A stretch of 21,673 bases of DNA from Tieghemiomyces parasiticus. Taxonomy: Eukaryota; Kickxellomycota; Dimargaritomycetes; Dimargaritales; Dimargaritaceae. The notes under the pieces were generated by a model. It worked only from the letters and a program-made list of their open reading frames with translations, did not search any database and had not been told where the DNA came from. The translations under genes and the position numbers were made by a program. The DNA lies in assembly GCA_027575765.1 (NCBI GenBank), contig JANBPT010000818.1, positions 1 through 21,673 on the forward strand, written 5' to 3'. Positions 1 to 10,602 of this stretch are shown piece after piece. Position 1 is the first letter of the stretch. The number at the start of each line of letters is the position of its first letter.

Positions 1-92
1 TTCTATAACCCCATTACAGCCCGCGCCCAGGAATCCACCTCAGTTCCTTATGCGACCGATGATCCGTTCCATGTCAGCTATCATGCGTTCTA

Positions 93-109
93 ATATATAT
101 ATATATATT
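93..109. repeat. AT dinucleotide microsatellite
   Basis: An uninterrupted run of alternating A and T lies in otherwise mixed sequence. It is a simple repeat with no sign of function. Confidence 0.9.
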
Positions 110-870
110 CGAAACAACGTGATGTTTATATCGCCACAACGTTTATCCTTCCTCTTCTCATCAACACCCTTTATTTGTCCGGTGTACGGTGACATGATTT
201 TCTCTAACGTGCGTGAAGGATTTAGGTCTAAACCCACCCCCCCTCTCGCAACGTTAGTTGGAAATGTGATATGGTCCCTACGCTTAGCTTGTCCTCGCAT
301 CCCTTTAGTAAACTCTTCCTGTCTTACATAAATCATATCCTACTTCTAGACCCCGATCGATATCCTATCCCTATCCTAAGCCACCATCCTATGATAACTA
401 CCCTGCTGCCAAGCCTCCGGACTTGTTGCGTAATGGGTCACTCTCGGTTTTTTTTATCCCTCCCCACTCTTCTTCCCTCCCTTCACGAGCAACTCGCTTG
501 TGATATTCCGAGTAAGACGATATGGTATGTGGTGGTTTACGCTGGCGAGGCATCGCCGTGCATATTTACCCTTAACAGGGCGAACGACCTGCAGATGCAG
601 GTATCTTGCATAAATACGGACGCTGGGGATTGTGGGTGTCTCTGTAGGCATCATTCTAAGATATTCAGCGTGCTGCTCAAGTGGGCATATTCTCTTCAAG
701 CGGCATGTGAAAAAAAACATATTCACACACATACACACGAAGTTGGCGTCGTGAGGATAAGCTATAACCTTTTGCCCTTGTCGGTTCATATATAGCCCTT
801 GTTGACACGAAAGAGCGTAGGATTAGTATTGGCCAGTGGCATGAAGGATCTGGGATGATCCCTAATTTAC

Positions 871-894
871 GTTGACATAAGCTGTTATGTCAGC
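871..894. repeat. Short inverted repeat (hairpin)
   Basis: TGACATAA at 873-880 is the exact reverse complement of TTATGTCA at 885-892, with a four-base GCTG loop. The stem extends by one G-T wobble pair (872/893) and one G-C pair (871/894), giving ten pairs. It lies in a gene-free stretch. It could be a dyad binding site or chance. Confidence 0.6.
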
Positions 895-2667
895 ACGTTA
901 TCCATAGCACAGTCGCCCCTACAGGTGAGGTAATTGGGTTGGCGGATATCTTTTATAGAGGATGGCGGGCGGAGAAAGAAGTACACGTTTTGAGGAATTG
1001 GCCCGGGCTTGATCAAATGAGAGAGGGCACCGTACGCAGGTTCGTAAGCAGGAGGATGCATGGTGGGCCATTCGCGCGTACTGAAGGATCCCGTAGTCTC
1101 TGATCGTCATACCTGGGTCAGTTTTAACGTTAATTGGGTTGCGTTGTATGTACATGGTTGCGCTTTTTATTTAATTGACAGGACCATTAGGTAATGGCTA
1201 ATCATATCCCGACCGTTGGGTAATGAGATTCCCCAGTCGCCAGATCATCTTGGTGTGATGGGAGCGTTGTGATGAAACGGGAAGAACGAACCAGCAGCTA
1301 GCGGTAGTTTCCGCTGGCCGTGTTAGTACGGTTGTGGGTATGGGTCAGATGTGTGCGAGCGGGGAGGGGGGGCTTGGTATTGTACGCCAGTGTGAAAGAG
1401 ATAGTGACACTGAGAGGTATTTCCGAATATACCCCGCTCCTCTCCCGATGTAACTGATGCCATTAGAAGGATATATCCACTGCTCTCACTCAACAGAAGG
1501 CCTCTACCAATGATAAAGGGCATTGCTGCTGGGACTAGGAGGGGTAACAATATTCGACACCAAAGGCGCACCGTCAAATGCGGGATTTTGGGTTGTGCGC
1601 ATTGTTCAGATACAATATAACTTCTTCGACCGTCGCTCATTGCTCATTCTCATTAGCCAGCCCGTGAATAACGCTTATTCCTTAAGATTCACATCGAGTG
1701 TTTATCTCCCCCTCTCTCTCGACCCCCCGGTCCTTATCCTGTCGCAGTACCCACACTATACCCACCTGATTGGTCACGGATTTTCTGTAATCCGGCGACA
1801 TCTCCACCCATCCCTGCTGTACTTGTATCTCGGATTCTCACGTATAAATTGTGCAGTCGAGGAGTTTGCTGGCGTAGGGGGTCAGAAACAGCCTCTCTCC
1901 CTCCTGTCCTGTATCGGCCCCTGTGACTATAAACTTACCAAGGCACACATCTAGGGCCACCACCCCTTCTCCCTTGTTTTAAAATATTAAGGTTGTCCCC
2001 GCCTGACCAACCCACCTCCCCTGCGTGCTGGAAATCACTCTTTCGCCTGTCTACCGCACTCTAGTCGGTTTTCTGCGCCGTTCCTTCACAGCCTTGCCCA
2101 CGACCCCCTGGGCCGGCCACCTTCGGACCAGCACTACTACGGCCCTGTACCCTAATTGAAACCGATACATCCTTTATCCCGTGTTCCGCCGCTGCTTGCC
2201 GGTGAAGACGCCTATAGCGTTGCACAAACGCTGGCTGTCCTGCCTCCCCTCACGAACCCTCCCCTCTCGCCTGCCTTCCAGCTGAGCCACCGCCACCCGA
2301 CCATCCCGTGGACTGCCCATTTGCATGCTTTCCGCCCCAACCGCGCATCCCCTCAGCCACCGTGCCCTCTTCTATCCCAAAACCGCACCTTCCTGGGGGA
2401 CAACGACACTGTCCCTATCGCACACCTCTAGGGGTTCAAAAGAGATTTCGAGCGAGGTTTTGACTAGGCCCCCGGTTCACGCTCGCTGCATTCCCCCCTC
2501 CTCCCACGCCCCCACCTGAGTTGGCGCCCCTGGGAACTGCCACAGAATACGCTCTCCACGACTAGGTTCCCGCATCTCCACACCAGCCCCACTACGCCGG
2601 GGTTCTCAGCCACGCCACCCCGCCAGCATTTCTTATTCTCCCTCCACCCACCCTCCCCTTCACGACT

Positions 2668-4233
2668 ATGGCTGCTGTGGCACGGCATTTCCCCGTCTCC
2701 CATAGCGATCGTAACGTCGCCGCTACGGTCGATAAGCAGGAACCCATCCCATCGGATGCCGTCTTTCCTAAACGAAACTCCGCCCCCTCCCCACATTCGA
2801 CACTCACTGCCACTGACGACGACGACGCTGAAACTGTGGACGGCCAGTCCCCGTCTCCCCTGGCTTCCTTAACGCCGGACACCTCGACGGCCAAATTGCC
2901 ACCAACCTCACCTGCCACCGCCCTTCTGCCCCAACCCATCGAGACGACCCAGGGCCTACCCCCACCGGAAGAGATGGGCTGGTACGAAGTGTCCCGGGGC
3001 ATTTTTCTGGGCTTCTTCTTGGTGATCAACTCGGTGCTCGTCAACTTTACCCAGTTCTTGTTCTGGCCTGTCCACCTTGCGAGCCCCAGCGCCTTCCGTT
3101 CGTGGACTCAGCACACCGAACGGTACTTTTCGGTCGTCTTGCTCTACCTCACCCAGTGGCTCGCGCCCACCCAGCTGGTTATCACCCGGGAGGCTGGCTT
3201 CCCGGCGTTCGTCAAGCACCGCGGGGAGCCGCCGATTCCTTCCGATCCAGCCAGCCCGGTGGTGCTGGACGGCTGCAACGTGGAGTTCGACCTGGGCCCC
3301 GAGGCCGCGGCGGCCATCGTGATTGCCAATCACCAGGTGTATATGGACTGGATCTACCTCTGGTTTGTGGCGTACTACGCCGGGTACCACGGGGCCATCA
3401 AGATTATCCTCAAGGCATCGTTACGCAAAGTTCCCATCTTTGGGTGGGCGATGCAGTTCTACCGGTTCATCTTCTTGCAGCGCCAGTGGGCCCAGGACCG
3501 CCGGTCGTTCCTGGACCAGATTGCGTCCATGCGCGCCGACAACACCCCGCAAAGCGGGTCCCACCCGTACTGGATCACCCTGTTCCCGGAGGGTACCACC
3601 ATCAGTAGCTATTCGATTCCGATCACCCGCAAGTTCGCTGAGGCCGAGAAGCTGCCCATACCGGACCACGTTCTCATCCCGCGCGCCACAGGACTGTACC
3701 ATATCGTCCACGCCCTCCGCGGTCAGGCCACCTACGTGTACGATCTAACCCTCGGCTGTGAGGGCCTGAGTCTCGGACAGATCCCCCAAGATACGTTCAC
3801 CATCCCCCGGATGTACTTGGGCGGGCGACAGTACCCGCGCCGCGTTCACGTGCATTTCCGAAGGGTCGCCCTCGCGGATATCCCCGAAGATGCCGATGCC
3901 TTCACCGAGTGGTTGCGGACGCGGTGGACCGAGAAGGACGAGCTAATGCGGTACTTTTACACCCATGGGCACTTCCCGAACCATTTCCCTTCGACTGCCC
4001 ATGGTGCACGGGGGGAGGAGAAGGAGGAGGAGGGGAAAGAGGTTGGGTTATTCCGCTCCATGGCCCCAGCCACAGAATCCGAGCAAATTAACACTGGCGG
4101 TGGTGCGACGACGGCGATCAATCGGCCGGATGCCGTTGTCCAGGTACGGGTACGGTCCGTCTGGGAGCTCGGTCAGCTGTGGTTTACTGCCATTCTCGTC
4201 CTGACCTTCTTGCGGTGGTTCGTCTTGGTCTAG
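2668..4233 (+). CDS. PlsC-family lysophospholipid acyltransferase (Cst26/AGPAT-like)
   Basis: This intronless gene encodes a 521-residue membrane acyltransferase that probably moves an acyl group from acyl-CoA to a lysophospholipid in the ER. Motif I is NHQVYMD at 221-227 (His222 and Asp227 form the NHX4D charge relay). The motif II region follows at about 259-277 (GWAMQFYRFIFLQRQWAQD). Motif III is FPEG at 306-309, and the proline of IPRATG at about 337-342 marks motif IV. This arrangement is closest to the eukaryotic LCLAT1/AGPAT3-5 group and to yeast Cst26 (Psi1), which remodels the sn-1 chain of phosphatidylinositol; the exact substrate is not determined by sequence. Residues 1-100 are Ser/Thr/Pro-rich and likely disordered. 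A hydrophobic segment lies at about 111-134 and a second ends the protein at about 503-521. A Glu-rich patch (449-458) lies between the catalytic domain and the final segment. The start ATG has A at -3. The family call is secure; the substrate call is weaker. Confidence 0.9.
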   Translation: MAAVARHFPVSHSDRNVAATVDKQEPIPSDAVFPKRNSAPSPHSTLTATDDDDAETVDGQSPSPLASLTPDTSTAKLPPTSPATALLPQPIETTQGLPPPEEMGWYEVSRGIFLGFFLVINSVLVNFTQFLFWPVHLASPSAFRSWTQHTERYFSVVLLYLTQWLAPTQLVITREAGFPAFVKHRGEPPIPSDPASPVVLDGCNVEFDLGPEAAAAIVIANHQVYMDWIYLWFVAYYAGYHGAIKIILKASLRKVPIFGWAMQFYRFIFLQRQWAQDRRSFLDQIASMRADNTPQSGSHPYWITLFPEGTTISSYSIPITRKFAEAEKLPIPDHVLIPRATGLYHIVHALRGQATYVYDLTLGCEGLSLGQIPQDTFTIPRMYLGGRQYPRRVHVHFRRVALADIPEDADAFTEWLRTRWTEKDELMRYFYTHGHFPNHFPSTAHGARGEEKEEEGKEVGLFRSMAPATESEQINTGGGATTAINRPDAVVQVRVRSVWELGQLWFTAILVLTFLRWFVLV

Positions 4234-6257
4234 TCGGTGGGCCTCTATAATTGGTGTCACGAAGGCGTGCTCTCTATCTTTGTTTTAGTTTTGTTTAATG
4301 GGTGTATAAATATAAATTACAATTACCAACAAAACAAACAAGCAAGTCAGTAAGTAAGGTTCAACGGCTAGAATGTTCTTTGAGGAGACAGCTGGTGATA
4401 GAGGTTCAGAGCATCCAGTGGGTGGGAGGATGGAGGGAGTGTTCTGCAGAGCAGTGGGCCGAAGAAATGCAGGATACCGCGTCCCGGGGGGCCACTAATG
4501 ACTGTGTGGAATGCAAAGGAGGCGCCAGTGACAATGATTGAGCCCTGGACCCTGGCACGTCCCAAGATGCGTGCCGATGAAAAACCTCTCTTCCCCCCTC
4601 CCTCTCTTAAACTGGTGAATGGGGGGACTTGGGTATGTAAACGTGTTGGGCGGTGAATCGTATCTTGGCCGCAAAGTACTGCCGTGTGTCTCCACCGATC
4701 GACGTTCGGTGCCGCAGGGTATACAACTACGATCCGGTCTTTTCCACGCCTTTCAATGCGGCATCAACGGCTATGCGACGGTGTAAGGATGGGAGAGAAG
4801 AGAGCGAGAGGGTAAGGGAGAGGGCGTGGCAGGAGTCTCGGGTACTGTGTGGGTCTGATCGGCTATCTATTAGCAGTGAAACCAGCAATATTGCGAGACG
4901 GTCCACCTTAACCCTTGCACCCTAGGATGCTCGAAATTTACCGGTTGTAATGCCCCAAGTATAATGCCTTCCTACACCTATCTAGTTTTCAGCTGCTTGC
5001 GTAGGCTACATCGTCTCCTCCCCCCAATGGACAACACGTGAGTCTGGAGCCACTCCTTCAGCTCAGCGGAATAATTGGTGGCCCACCTTAAGCCTTGGGT
5101 GGTACGACAGGCACAGTCCCATCCCCCTGGACTATCCCTCGCGCCCACCGTCGACTGGTTGTTCCTGGGGAGGCTCGGCAGGTGGTCATACTGTGGGTCC
5201 GTGTTGGGAAGGGGAGGCCTCATCATCATTCGTCGGATTATCTACACTGGTTCTTATCTATTCCCCCAATCCCGAACGTCACAGTCTCGCCCTCTATCCA
5301 GCTATAGCCAACACCGTCGGTGCGCTACAGGTACGACGAGCTGGCGGAATGAATTGCATAATGGCCGTGAAGCTGGGGAGGAGGGAGGGGTGCTGGATGT
5401 CGATCCGTCGACTATTATGGCTATGTATATGGGGTCTGGCGACGAATAGATTGCATTGCCTTTTTTTACATAGACCCGGACTCGGCTACAAGAGTACCGC
5501 GTAGTGGCCTGATTTATAGGTTGAGTGCATAAGGAAGGGACGCGCCAGGGCCACGAAGACCCCAAACCACACGATAGTATCTGATCGTCAGGCCATGCTA
5601 CTGATGCACGCGTTAGCCTAGGGCCCCCCCTCTTGTTGGGGAAGGGGAAAGAAAAGGCGGAGCACGGTACGTATCCCCCTTCTCACCTGTTCAGTATGCT
5701 TCATCGGCTCCTCCCATTGGTGAGCAAGGGCCGCGTATGACGGCATTTGGATTGTAGAGCCCCCCCCCCAGACCGGCGCAGACCCTCCTTCTTGCTCTTT
5801 TCCGCGTGCCGTCGGCGCAACTGTGGAGAGCGAGGAGGGGGGACTCGGCAGCTGATAGGTTCTCACCCCTACCATTCGACCCCGCCCCCGCCCCCACACA
5901 GGCGTGGAGGGGAGCGAGCCGGCATGGAGGAAGACACGGCCCGTACCGCCCTCGTTACCGCCGCCACCAACCTACCCAACCAACCAAGGCTCTTCCCCCG
6001 TCCCGGCGGGTGGGTGTGTACGCCCCCTCCCGCCCCCACCCGCCCGTCTACTTAATAACCTCACTCGGCCGGCCCGCTCACGGTCACCTCACCATTCCTG
6101 CTACTTTCGCTTCGGATCCGTGTCTTACTTAACTCTTCATACCCGCCCTTCGCTTTCCGAACGTTTGCGACTCCTCCTCTCGGTGCGTCTAATTCTAATC
6201 CTGTCACGATCCTAACTGTCCGTTTCGATCCACCCTTCTCCCTACTCGCTGATTACA
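4234..6257. other. Intergenic region between acyltransferase and citrate synthase
   Basis: No convincing gene is visible on either strand. Just after the acyltransferase stop there is an AT-rich patch (about 4303-4330) that may hold 3'-end processing signals. A C10 homopolymer lies at about 5760-5769. The last 450 bases or so are C-rich to pyrimidine-rich on the plus strand, as expected for the promoter and leader of the citrate synthase gene. Open frames on both strands here are short, low in complexity and unlike known proteins. Confidence 0.6.
4303..4322 (+). terminator. Possible polyadenylation region of the acyltransferase gene
   Basis: About 70 bases after the stop codon the sequence turns to TATAAATATAAATTAC, an A/T-rich block resembling the loose efficiency and positioning elements of fungal 3' ends. 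It is not an exact AATAAA, so this is inference from position and composition. Confidence 0.3.
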
Positions 6258-7688
6258 ATGGCTTCTCTGCGTACCCAGCGCATGTACCAGCTGGCCGGGG
6301 CTCTGTCCCGCCAGCAGCCGACTTCCTCCCTGGCCTCCGTCTGGGCTGTGAGCAAGCGCTTCAAGTCCACTGCCCCGAGCCTTAAGGACCGCCTGAGTGA
6401 GCTGATCCCGGAGAAGCAGGCCGAGGTCAAGGCCGTGCGCAAGGAGCTGGGTAGTGAGTCCCTAGGCGCCGTGACCGTGGATATGGCCTACGGTGGTATG
6501 CGCGGTATTAAGGGTATGGTCTGGGAGGGTTCCGTTCTGGACGCTGATGAGGGTATCCGTTTCCGTGGTAAGACCATCCCGGAGTGCCAGAAGCTGCTGC
6601 CGTCCGCCGAGGGTGGCTCCGAGCCCCTGCCGGAGGGTCTGTTTTGGCTGCTGGTGACCGGTGAGGTGCCGACCGCCGAGCAGGTTAAGGGTATCTCGGC
6701 CGAGTGGGCTGCTCGCGCCACCATTCCGTCGTTCGTGGAGGAGCTACTGGACCGGTGCCCGAGCACCCTGCACCCCATGTCGCAGTTCTCGCTGGCCGTG
6801 ACCGCTCTCCAGCACGAAAGCTCGTTCGCTAAGGCGTACCAGCAGGGCATTTCCAAGAACCAGTACTGGGAGTACGTCTACGAAGACTCCATGGACCTGA
6901 TCGCCAAGCTGCCCAACATCGCCGGCCGTATCTACCGCAACGTGTACAAGGATGGCAAGCTGCCCGCCATCGACCCCAACCTCGACTACTCGGCCAACCT
7001 TGCCCACCTCCTGGGCTTTGGTGACAAGAAGGACTTTGTTGAGCTCATGCGTCTGTACCTGACCATCCACTCGGACCACGAGGGCGGTAACGTCAGTGCC
7101 CACACCACCCACCTGGTGGGTTCGGCCCTGTCCGACCCTTACCTGTCCTTCGCCGCCGGTCTGAACGGCCTGGCCGGTCCGCTGCACGGTCTGGCCAACC
7201 AGGAGGTGCTGCGCTGGATCACCAAGATGCGGGACAACCTTGGCGCCGCCGAGGTGTCGGACGAGACCATCAAGGACTACGTCTGGTCGACCCTCAAATC
7301 TGGCCAGGTTATCCCCGGCTACGGCCACGCCGTGCTCCGCAAGACGGACCCGCGGTACTCGTGCCAGCGGGAGTTTGCCCTCAAGCATCTGCCCACTGAC
7401 CCCATGTTCAAGCTCGTCAGCCAGCTTTACAACATCGTCCCTGGAGTCCTGACTGAGCAGGGCAAGACCAAGAACCCCTGGCCCAACGTCGATGCCCACA
7501 GCGGTGTGCTCCTCCAGCACTACGGGCTAGTCGAGCAGGACTTTTACACCGTGCTCTTCGGTGTCTCCCGTGGTCTCGGTGTCCTCTCGCAGCTCATCTG
7601 GGATCGTGCCCTCGGTATGCCCCTTGAGCGCCCCAAGTCGCTGAGCACTGAGGCTATCAAGAAGATGTTCGCCAACAAGAAGAACTAA
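6258..7688 (+). CDS. CIT1: Citrate synthase, mitochondrial
   Basis: This gene encodes the 476-residue enzyme that condenses oxaloacetate and acetyl-CoA to citrate, the first step of the TCA cycle in the mitochondrial matrix. Residues 1-37 are rich in Arg, Ser and Ala with no acidic residues, as in a presequence, and cleavage is likely near RFKS (34-37). Signature blocks are [13 protein letters not shown] (271-283), [10 protein letters not shown] (307-316), [15 protein letters not shown] (353-367), VDAHSG (411-416) and [14 protein letters not shown] (437-450). By comparison with the pig enzyme, the catalytic triad is His310, His357 and Asp412, all present. The length is normal for type I eukaryotic citrate synthases. 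The C-terminus (ANKKN) is not a peroxisomal SKL-type signal, which argues for the mitochondrial rather than the peroxisomal isoform. There is no intron, and the start ATG has A at -3 after a pyrimidine-rich leader. Confidence 0.98.
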   Translation: MASLRTQRMYQLAGALSRQQPTSSLASVWAVSKRFKSTAPSLKDRLSELIPEKQAEVKAVRKELGSESLGAVTVDMAYGGMRGIKGMVWEGSVLDADEGIRFRGKTIPECQKLLPSAEGGSEPLPEGLFWLLVTGEVPTAEQVKGISAEWAARATIPSFVEELLDRCPSTLHPMSQFSLAVTALQHESSFAKAYQQGISKNQYWEYVYEDSMDLIAKLPNIAGRIYRNVYKDGKLPAIDPNLDYSANLAHLLGFGDKKDFVELMRLYLTIHSDHEGGNVSAHTTHLVGSALSDPYLSFAAGLNGLAGPLHGLANQEVLRWITKMRDNLGAAEVSDETIKDYVWSTLKSGQVIPGYGHAVLRKTDPRYSCQREFALKHLPTDPMFKLVSQLYNIVPGVLTEQGKTKNPWPNVDAHSGVLLQHYGLVEQDFYTVLFGVSRGLGVLSQLIWDRALGMPLERPKSLSTEAIKKMFANKKN

Positions 7689-8429
7689 GTCATCACTCCT
7701 TCGCTCCCTCCAGTGGAGAAAGGGAGAGTGGGGGGAGGCTTACCTTTAAGTTGGTGAGCGTTTTGACGCCGCGGGAGGTGCACAAGGTGTTGACTGGAGT
7801 AAAGAGGGCTTGGGCACGTGAGAATTCTACGTAGTTCTCTCCTTCTTACCCCCGTTCCCTTCACTTCTGAGCCCCAGGCCTTCCCTCCTACACGACCTTC
7901 GCCCGAGACTGTGTGGTGCTGACCGTCTTCCGTTCACTACCAGTATAAAAAAAGATTTCGTACCTTCTAGTATATAAAACACCGGCAGTCCGGTGACTCA
8001 TTTACAACATCAGGAGAACATGTTTACACTGGCAATCATTCAATCACCAACTAGACAACACTTGAGTGGCTCGTTCCCAGGCGACCAAAGACAGAAAACT
8101 TGTTGCAATCAAAGTAATGATAGACTACGCACTATATTCCGTTGGTGAAACTTAAGGTCTCGGACATTGCCGTTGTAGATGCAACGTAAAAATATCCAAT
8201 ACCATAGATTGATCAGCTAAACCCACTTTATTAGCATCAGGCCGCTCCTCACTCCACAACTTAGCTTTTCGTCTCGACATCATGCCGACTCCTAAAGCCC
8301 CGTCCCCAATCTCGCCCAAGTTTACTGGCCATCACGTGTATTTAATCAATTCCCCAGATTTGCTCTAAGGGTCGTAAGGCAAAATGCATCGTTTAAAATC
8401 TAAACTACGATCCACGTTGGAGTTAAGTT
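7689..8429. other. Intergenic region after citrate synthase
   Basis: Apart from the presumed 3' UTR of citrate synthase, no gene is recognisable. Two AT-rich motifs (GTATAAAA near 7943-7950 and TATATAAAAC at 7971-7980) resemble TATA boxes or 3'-end elements. A 5-bp hairpin (ACCGG/CCGGT) follows at 7981-7994, and a 42-codon ATG frame of no known family begins near 8020. The right-hand part probably includes the eroded 5' end of the mariner element; I could not find its terminal inverted repeat. Confidence 0.55.
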
Positions 8430-9269
8430 CTCCTTGCCACACCACCGCCCACAAGTGGTTAGCTCACTTTGGTACGGGTAACCGTTCCTTTGCATATTAG
8501 TCCCGATCTAGAAGTCTACCAGGTAATATTGGCGAACTTTACGGGACCATACTTCTGGAACGGTCGGAGGACGACCCTCGGCTGACTGCTAAGCAACTAG
8601 CCCATGCCTGCCGCACTTCCCCTAGTACCATGCACAATAGCCTGCGCAAGGACGTAGAGTAGCACCGCCCTTTTAGACCGCTGGGTTGTTTAAATTATCA
8701 TCGACAACCAGTGGGGCCAGTGGGTACGTTATGCCACCGCTGTCCTGGACACGTTCGAGGGGGCCAGTGACTCTCTGCTGAACTCCATCGTCACAAGTGA
8801 TGGGATCTGAGGATACATCTATGGTCCACCTGCTGGCCCTAATCGTTGGAGGTAACGGCCGAAGGGCGGCCCTGTTCCCACCCAGATCCGTCCTGGGACA
8901 GTGCCATACCCGCTATTGAGCTGTTACTTGTTGTTTTATTGCCGGACGCGGCCTATTGTACCTGAGCATCAAGTCTCTCGGTGCCAAGGTCTTCGCTGAC
9001 CACTACATAGCGTGCGGGGGGGGTTAACCCCGCACCTCAGACCTGGGTAAAGAAACGTGGTGGTTTGGACCGTTAATCCTGGTGACTTCCGGTTGCTCAG
9101 GGGTGTTCAACGACGGCTGCGCGACAGGAGATTCGCCACGCTAGAGGTGGCTGTGAGTGCCTGGCAATCGGAGCATACCCAGCCCTGGCCAGGTGATTTA
9201 GATTTCTGTAATGATGACTGGCTAATGGGAACTCGCGAAGTGGTACGGGATGATGGACATCATTTTTAA
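8430..9269 (+). pseudogene. Decayed mariner-family (Tc1/mariner) transposase
   Basis: Three consecutive segments in the same orientation match the order of a mariner transposase, but stops and a frameshift separate them. Segment one (about 8450-8659) reads HKWLAHF, then later ERSEDDPRLTAKQLAHACR and SPSTMHNSLRK. This is the pattern of the paired helix-turn-helix DNA-binding domain, with stop codons at 8498 and 8660. After a frame change, segment two (about 8703-8830) reads DNQWGQWVRYAT and LLNSIVTSDGI. This matches the start of the catalytic core, where the family has VTGDE(T/K)W: the Asp is kept, the Glu is replaced by Gly, and the Trp position is the stop TGA at 8808. Segment three (about 9057-9170) reads NPGDFRLLRGVQRRLRDRR, the family's SPCDF(F/W)LFPxLKxxLRGRRF block near the C-terminus. 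The middle (about 8830-9050) is badly eroded. No terminal inverted repeats were identified, so the element boundaries are approximate. It cannot encode an active enzyme. Confidence 0.75.
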
Positions 9270-10602
9270 ACTAATATTGTGTAGGGTATAATATCGCATA
9301 ATTGTATGGGGTGCTTATGATGAACATGTAAGGATAATACGCGGTGGTGGAGGAAATAGGAATACATATAATACTATGGTGTTCTTTTCACAAGATGATA
9401 AACTGGAAAAGTGATATCAGAGAGGCTGGCGTCGCTCCAAATTGCGGCGGGTGGAGAAGGTAGCTATTCTCTCCTCCCCCGACGGACGGCGTCGTAAATC
9501 TAACAAAGTGAGTATGGTCGGGAGGATGCGGAAAGGAGACTGACGAGGGCCGCCTGTGGTCATCGCATATTTTATCCACCGTTCAATTGTTGGCTGTTTT
9601 ATAAATTAGTCTGCCCTCACAATTTAGTTTGGCGGTCAAGCTACCGCAATAGTGAATTGGCAGAGTATCTGTAGTGTATTCGTTGGCTAGGGTGGGGGCG
9701 AATAACGAGAGGGGAGGGACACGGGGAGAGGCGAGATGTAACAAAGATACGGGATTATATACTTATTGGACGCGACAGGAGAGGGTGCAAGGTGTACGTC
9801 GGTAGATACTGCTTTGGACAGCGAGGAAGATCTTCATTTTTGGTGGAGTGACTCGGAGGGAAGGTCGGAGCGAAAGGATGGGGAAGAGAGAAACAAAGGG
9901 CGCATTCTTCCTTTGTGGTATGGTGGGCAGTGGCGGAGTGAGGGAGGGAAGAAAAGCCTATACTTTAGCTGCCAATGGAGGGGTAGGAGGGGCCCTGTAT
10001 TCGTCAGACTCTCCAAGGCCCCACTGGTCCAGCTCCTCTCCCCTCCCTCTCCCCTCTTTGCGATCTTGGCCAGTCTGGGGTCCTCTTTCATGGCCCTTAT
10101 AACTTCGTGCCACAAAGAAATGGGTCGTATTTTTTATTTTTGATAAAGCCGAGAACGTAGGCCTCTTTGGCGTGACCTCCCGCCGCACCTCTTCGTCACA
10201 AAGGATGGTCGCAATATAATTAGCTGGCCCCTTTGCAACAAAGCTACTATATCCAACGAATAACGACCCAGGGGAGGTTGGCCGCTGTTCGAGTCGCCCC
10301 TGTTCCTTACGTCCACCGTAAACACATCCGTTACTTCTCTCTACCATCATGACTATATATAAGGCACCTGGTCACCATTTTATATTCCGCACTCTGTACC
10401 CATTCTTTCCATTTGCAATTGACTCCAGCTTAAAATCGTGTCACTCTTTCTTCATTGGATTCGGTTTACACCCTCAATACATCACAGCTTCACTCATTCA
10501 GCCAGATACCCCGCTATTCAAGGTCTCGCAGTCCCGATCCCACACCTCTCCTGTTGTTTTTTCTCCGTAACCAAGTTACCCTTATACCCACAATTTTCCA
10601 TC
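9270..10602. other. Intergenic region upstream of the secreted-protein gene
   Basis: I recognise no gene here. The plus strand between about 9690 and 9990 is purine-rich with several G runs. The 130-residue ATG frame on the minus strand (9958-10350) covers the TATA box of the downstream gene and resembles no family. The 125-residue plus-strand frame at 9766-10143 has no ATG at its beginning. The right-hand end is the promoter and 5' leader of the gene starting at 10603. Confidence 0.55.
10354..10363 (+). promoter_or_regulatory. TATA box of the small secreted protein gene
   Basis: TATATATAAG is the best TATA match among the upstream regions of this window. It lies about 240 bases before the ATG at 10603, leaving room for a pyrimidine-rich leader. 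A strong TATA box suits a regulated or highly expressed gene; this is inferred from position and consensus only. Confidence 0.5.

Larger units (their letters stand above)
1..2667. other. Intergenic region, no recognisable gene
   Basis: I see no conserved protein in either strand of this 2.7 kb. The longest ATG-initiated frame (271-795, +) gives a 174-residue peptide rich in Ser, Leu, His and Pro that matches no family I know, and its codon use is unlike the GC-rich genes nearby. A short AT dinucleotide run lies near 93-109 and a perfect hairpin near 871-894. From about 1960 onward the plus strand becomes strongly pyrimidine-rich, which suits the promoter and 5' leader of the acyltransferase gene beginning at 2668. 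A split gene with very short exons cannot be excluded. Confidence 0.6.

Noticed and set aside
5747..6215. Overlapping Pro/Arg-rich frames upstream of citrate synthase
   Set aside because: All frames on this strand are open because of GC-rich, C-rich composition; none shows a conserved motif.
6744..7520. 258-codon minus-strand frame opposite citrate synthase
   Set aside because: It is the antisense shadow of a strongly conserved coding sequence with GC-rich third positions.
9766..10143. 125-codon plus-strand frame
   Set aside because: It begins at TTG rather than ATG, overlaps several other open frames in a purine-rich stretch and resembles no family.
10281..10310. GTTCGAGTC resembling a tRNA B box
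   Set aside because: The flanking bases do not form a T-stem (CGCTG against CGCCC) and no A box or acceptor stem fits upstream.
9958..10350. 130-codon minus-strand ATG frame
   Set aside because: It overlaps the TATA box of the secreted-protein gene, has no recognisable motif, and its C-terminal part is a low-complexity reading of a purine-rich strand.
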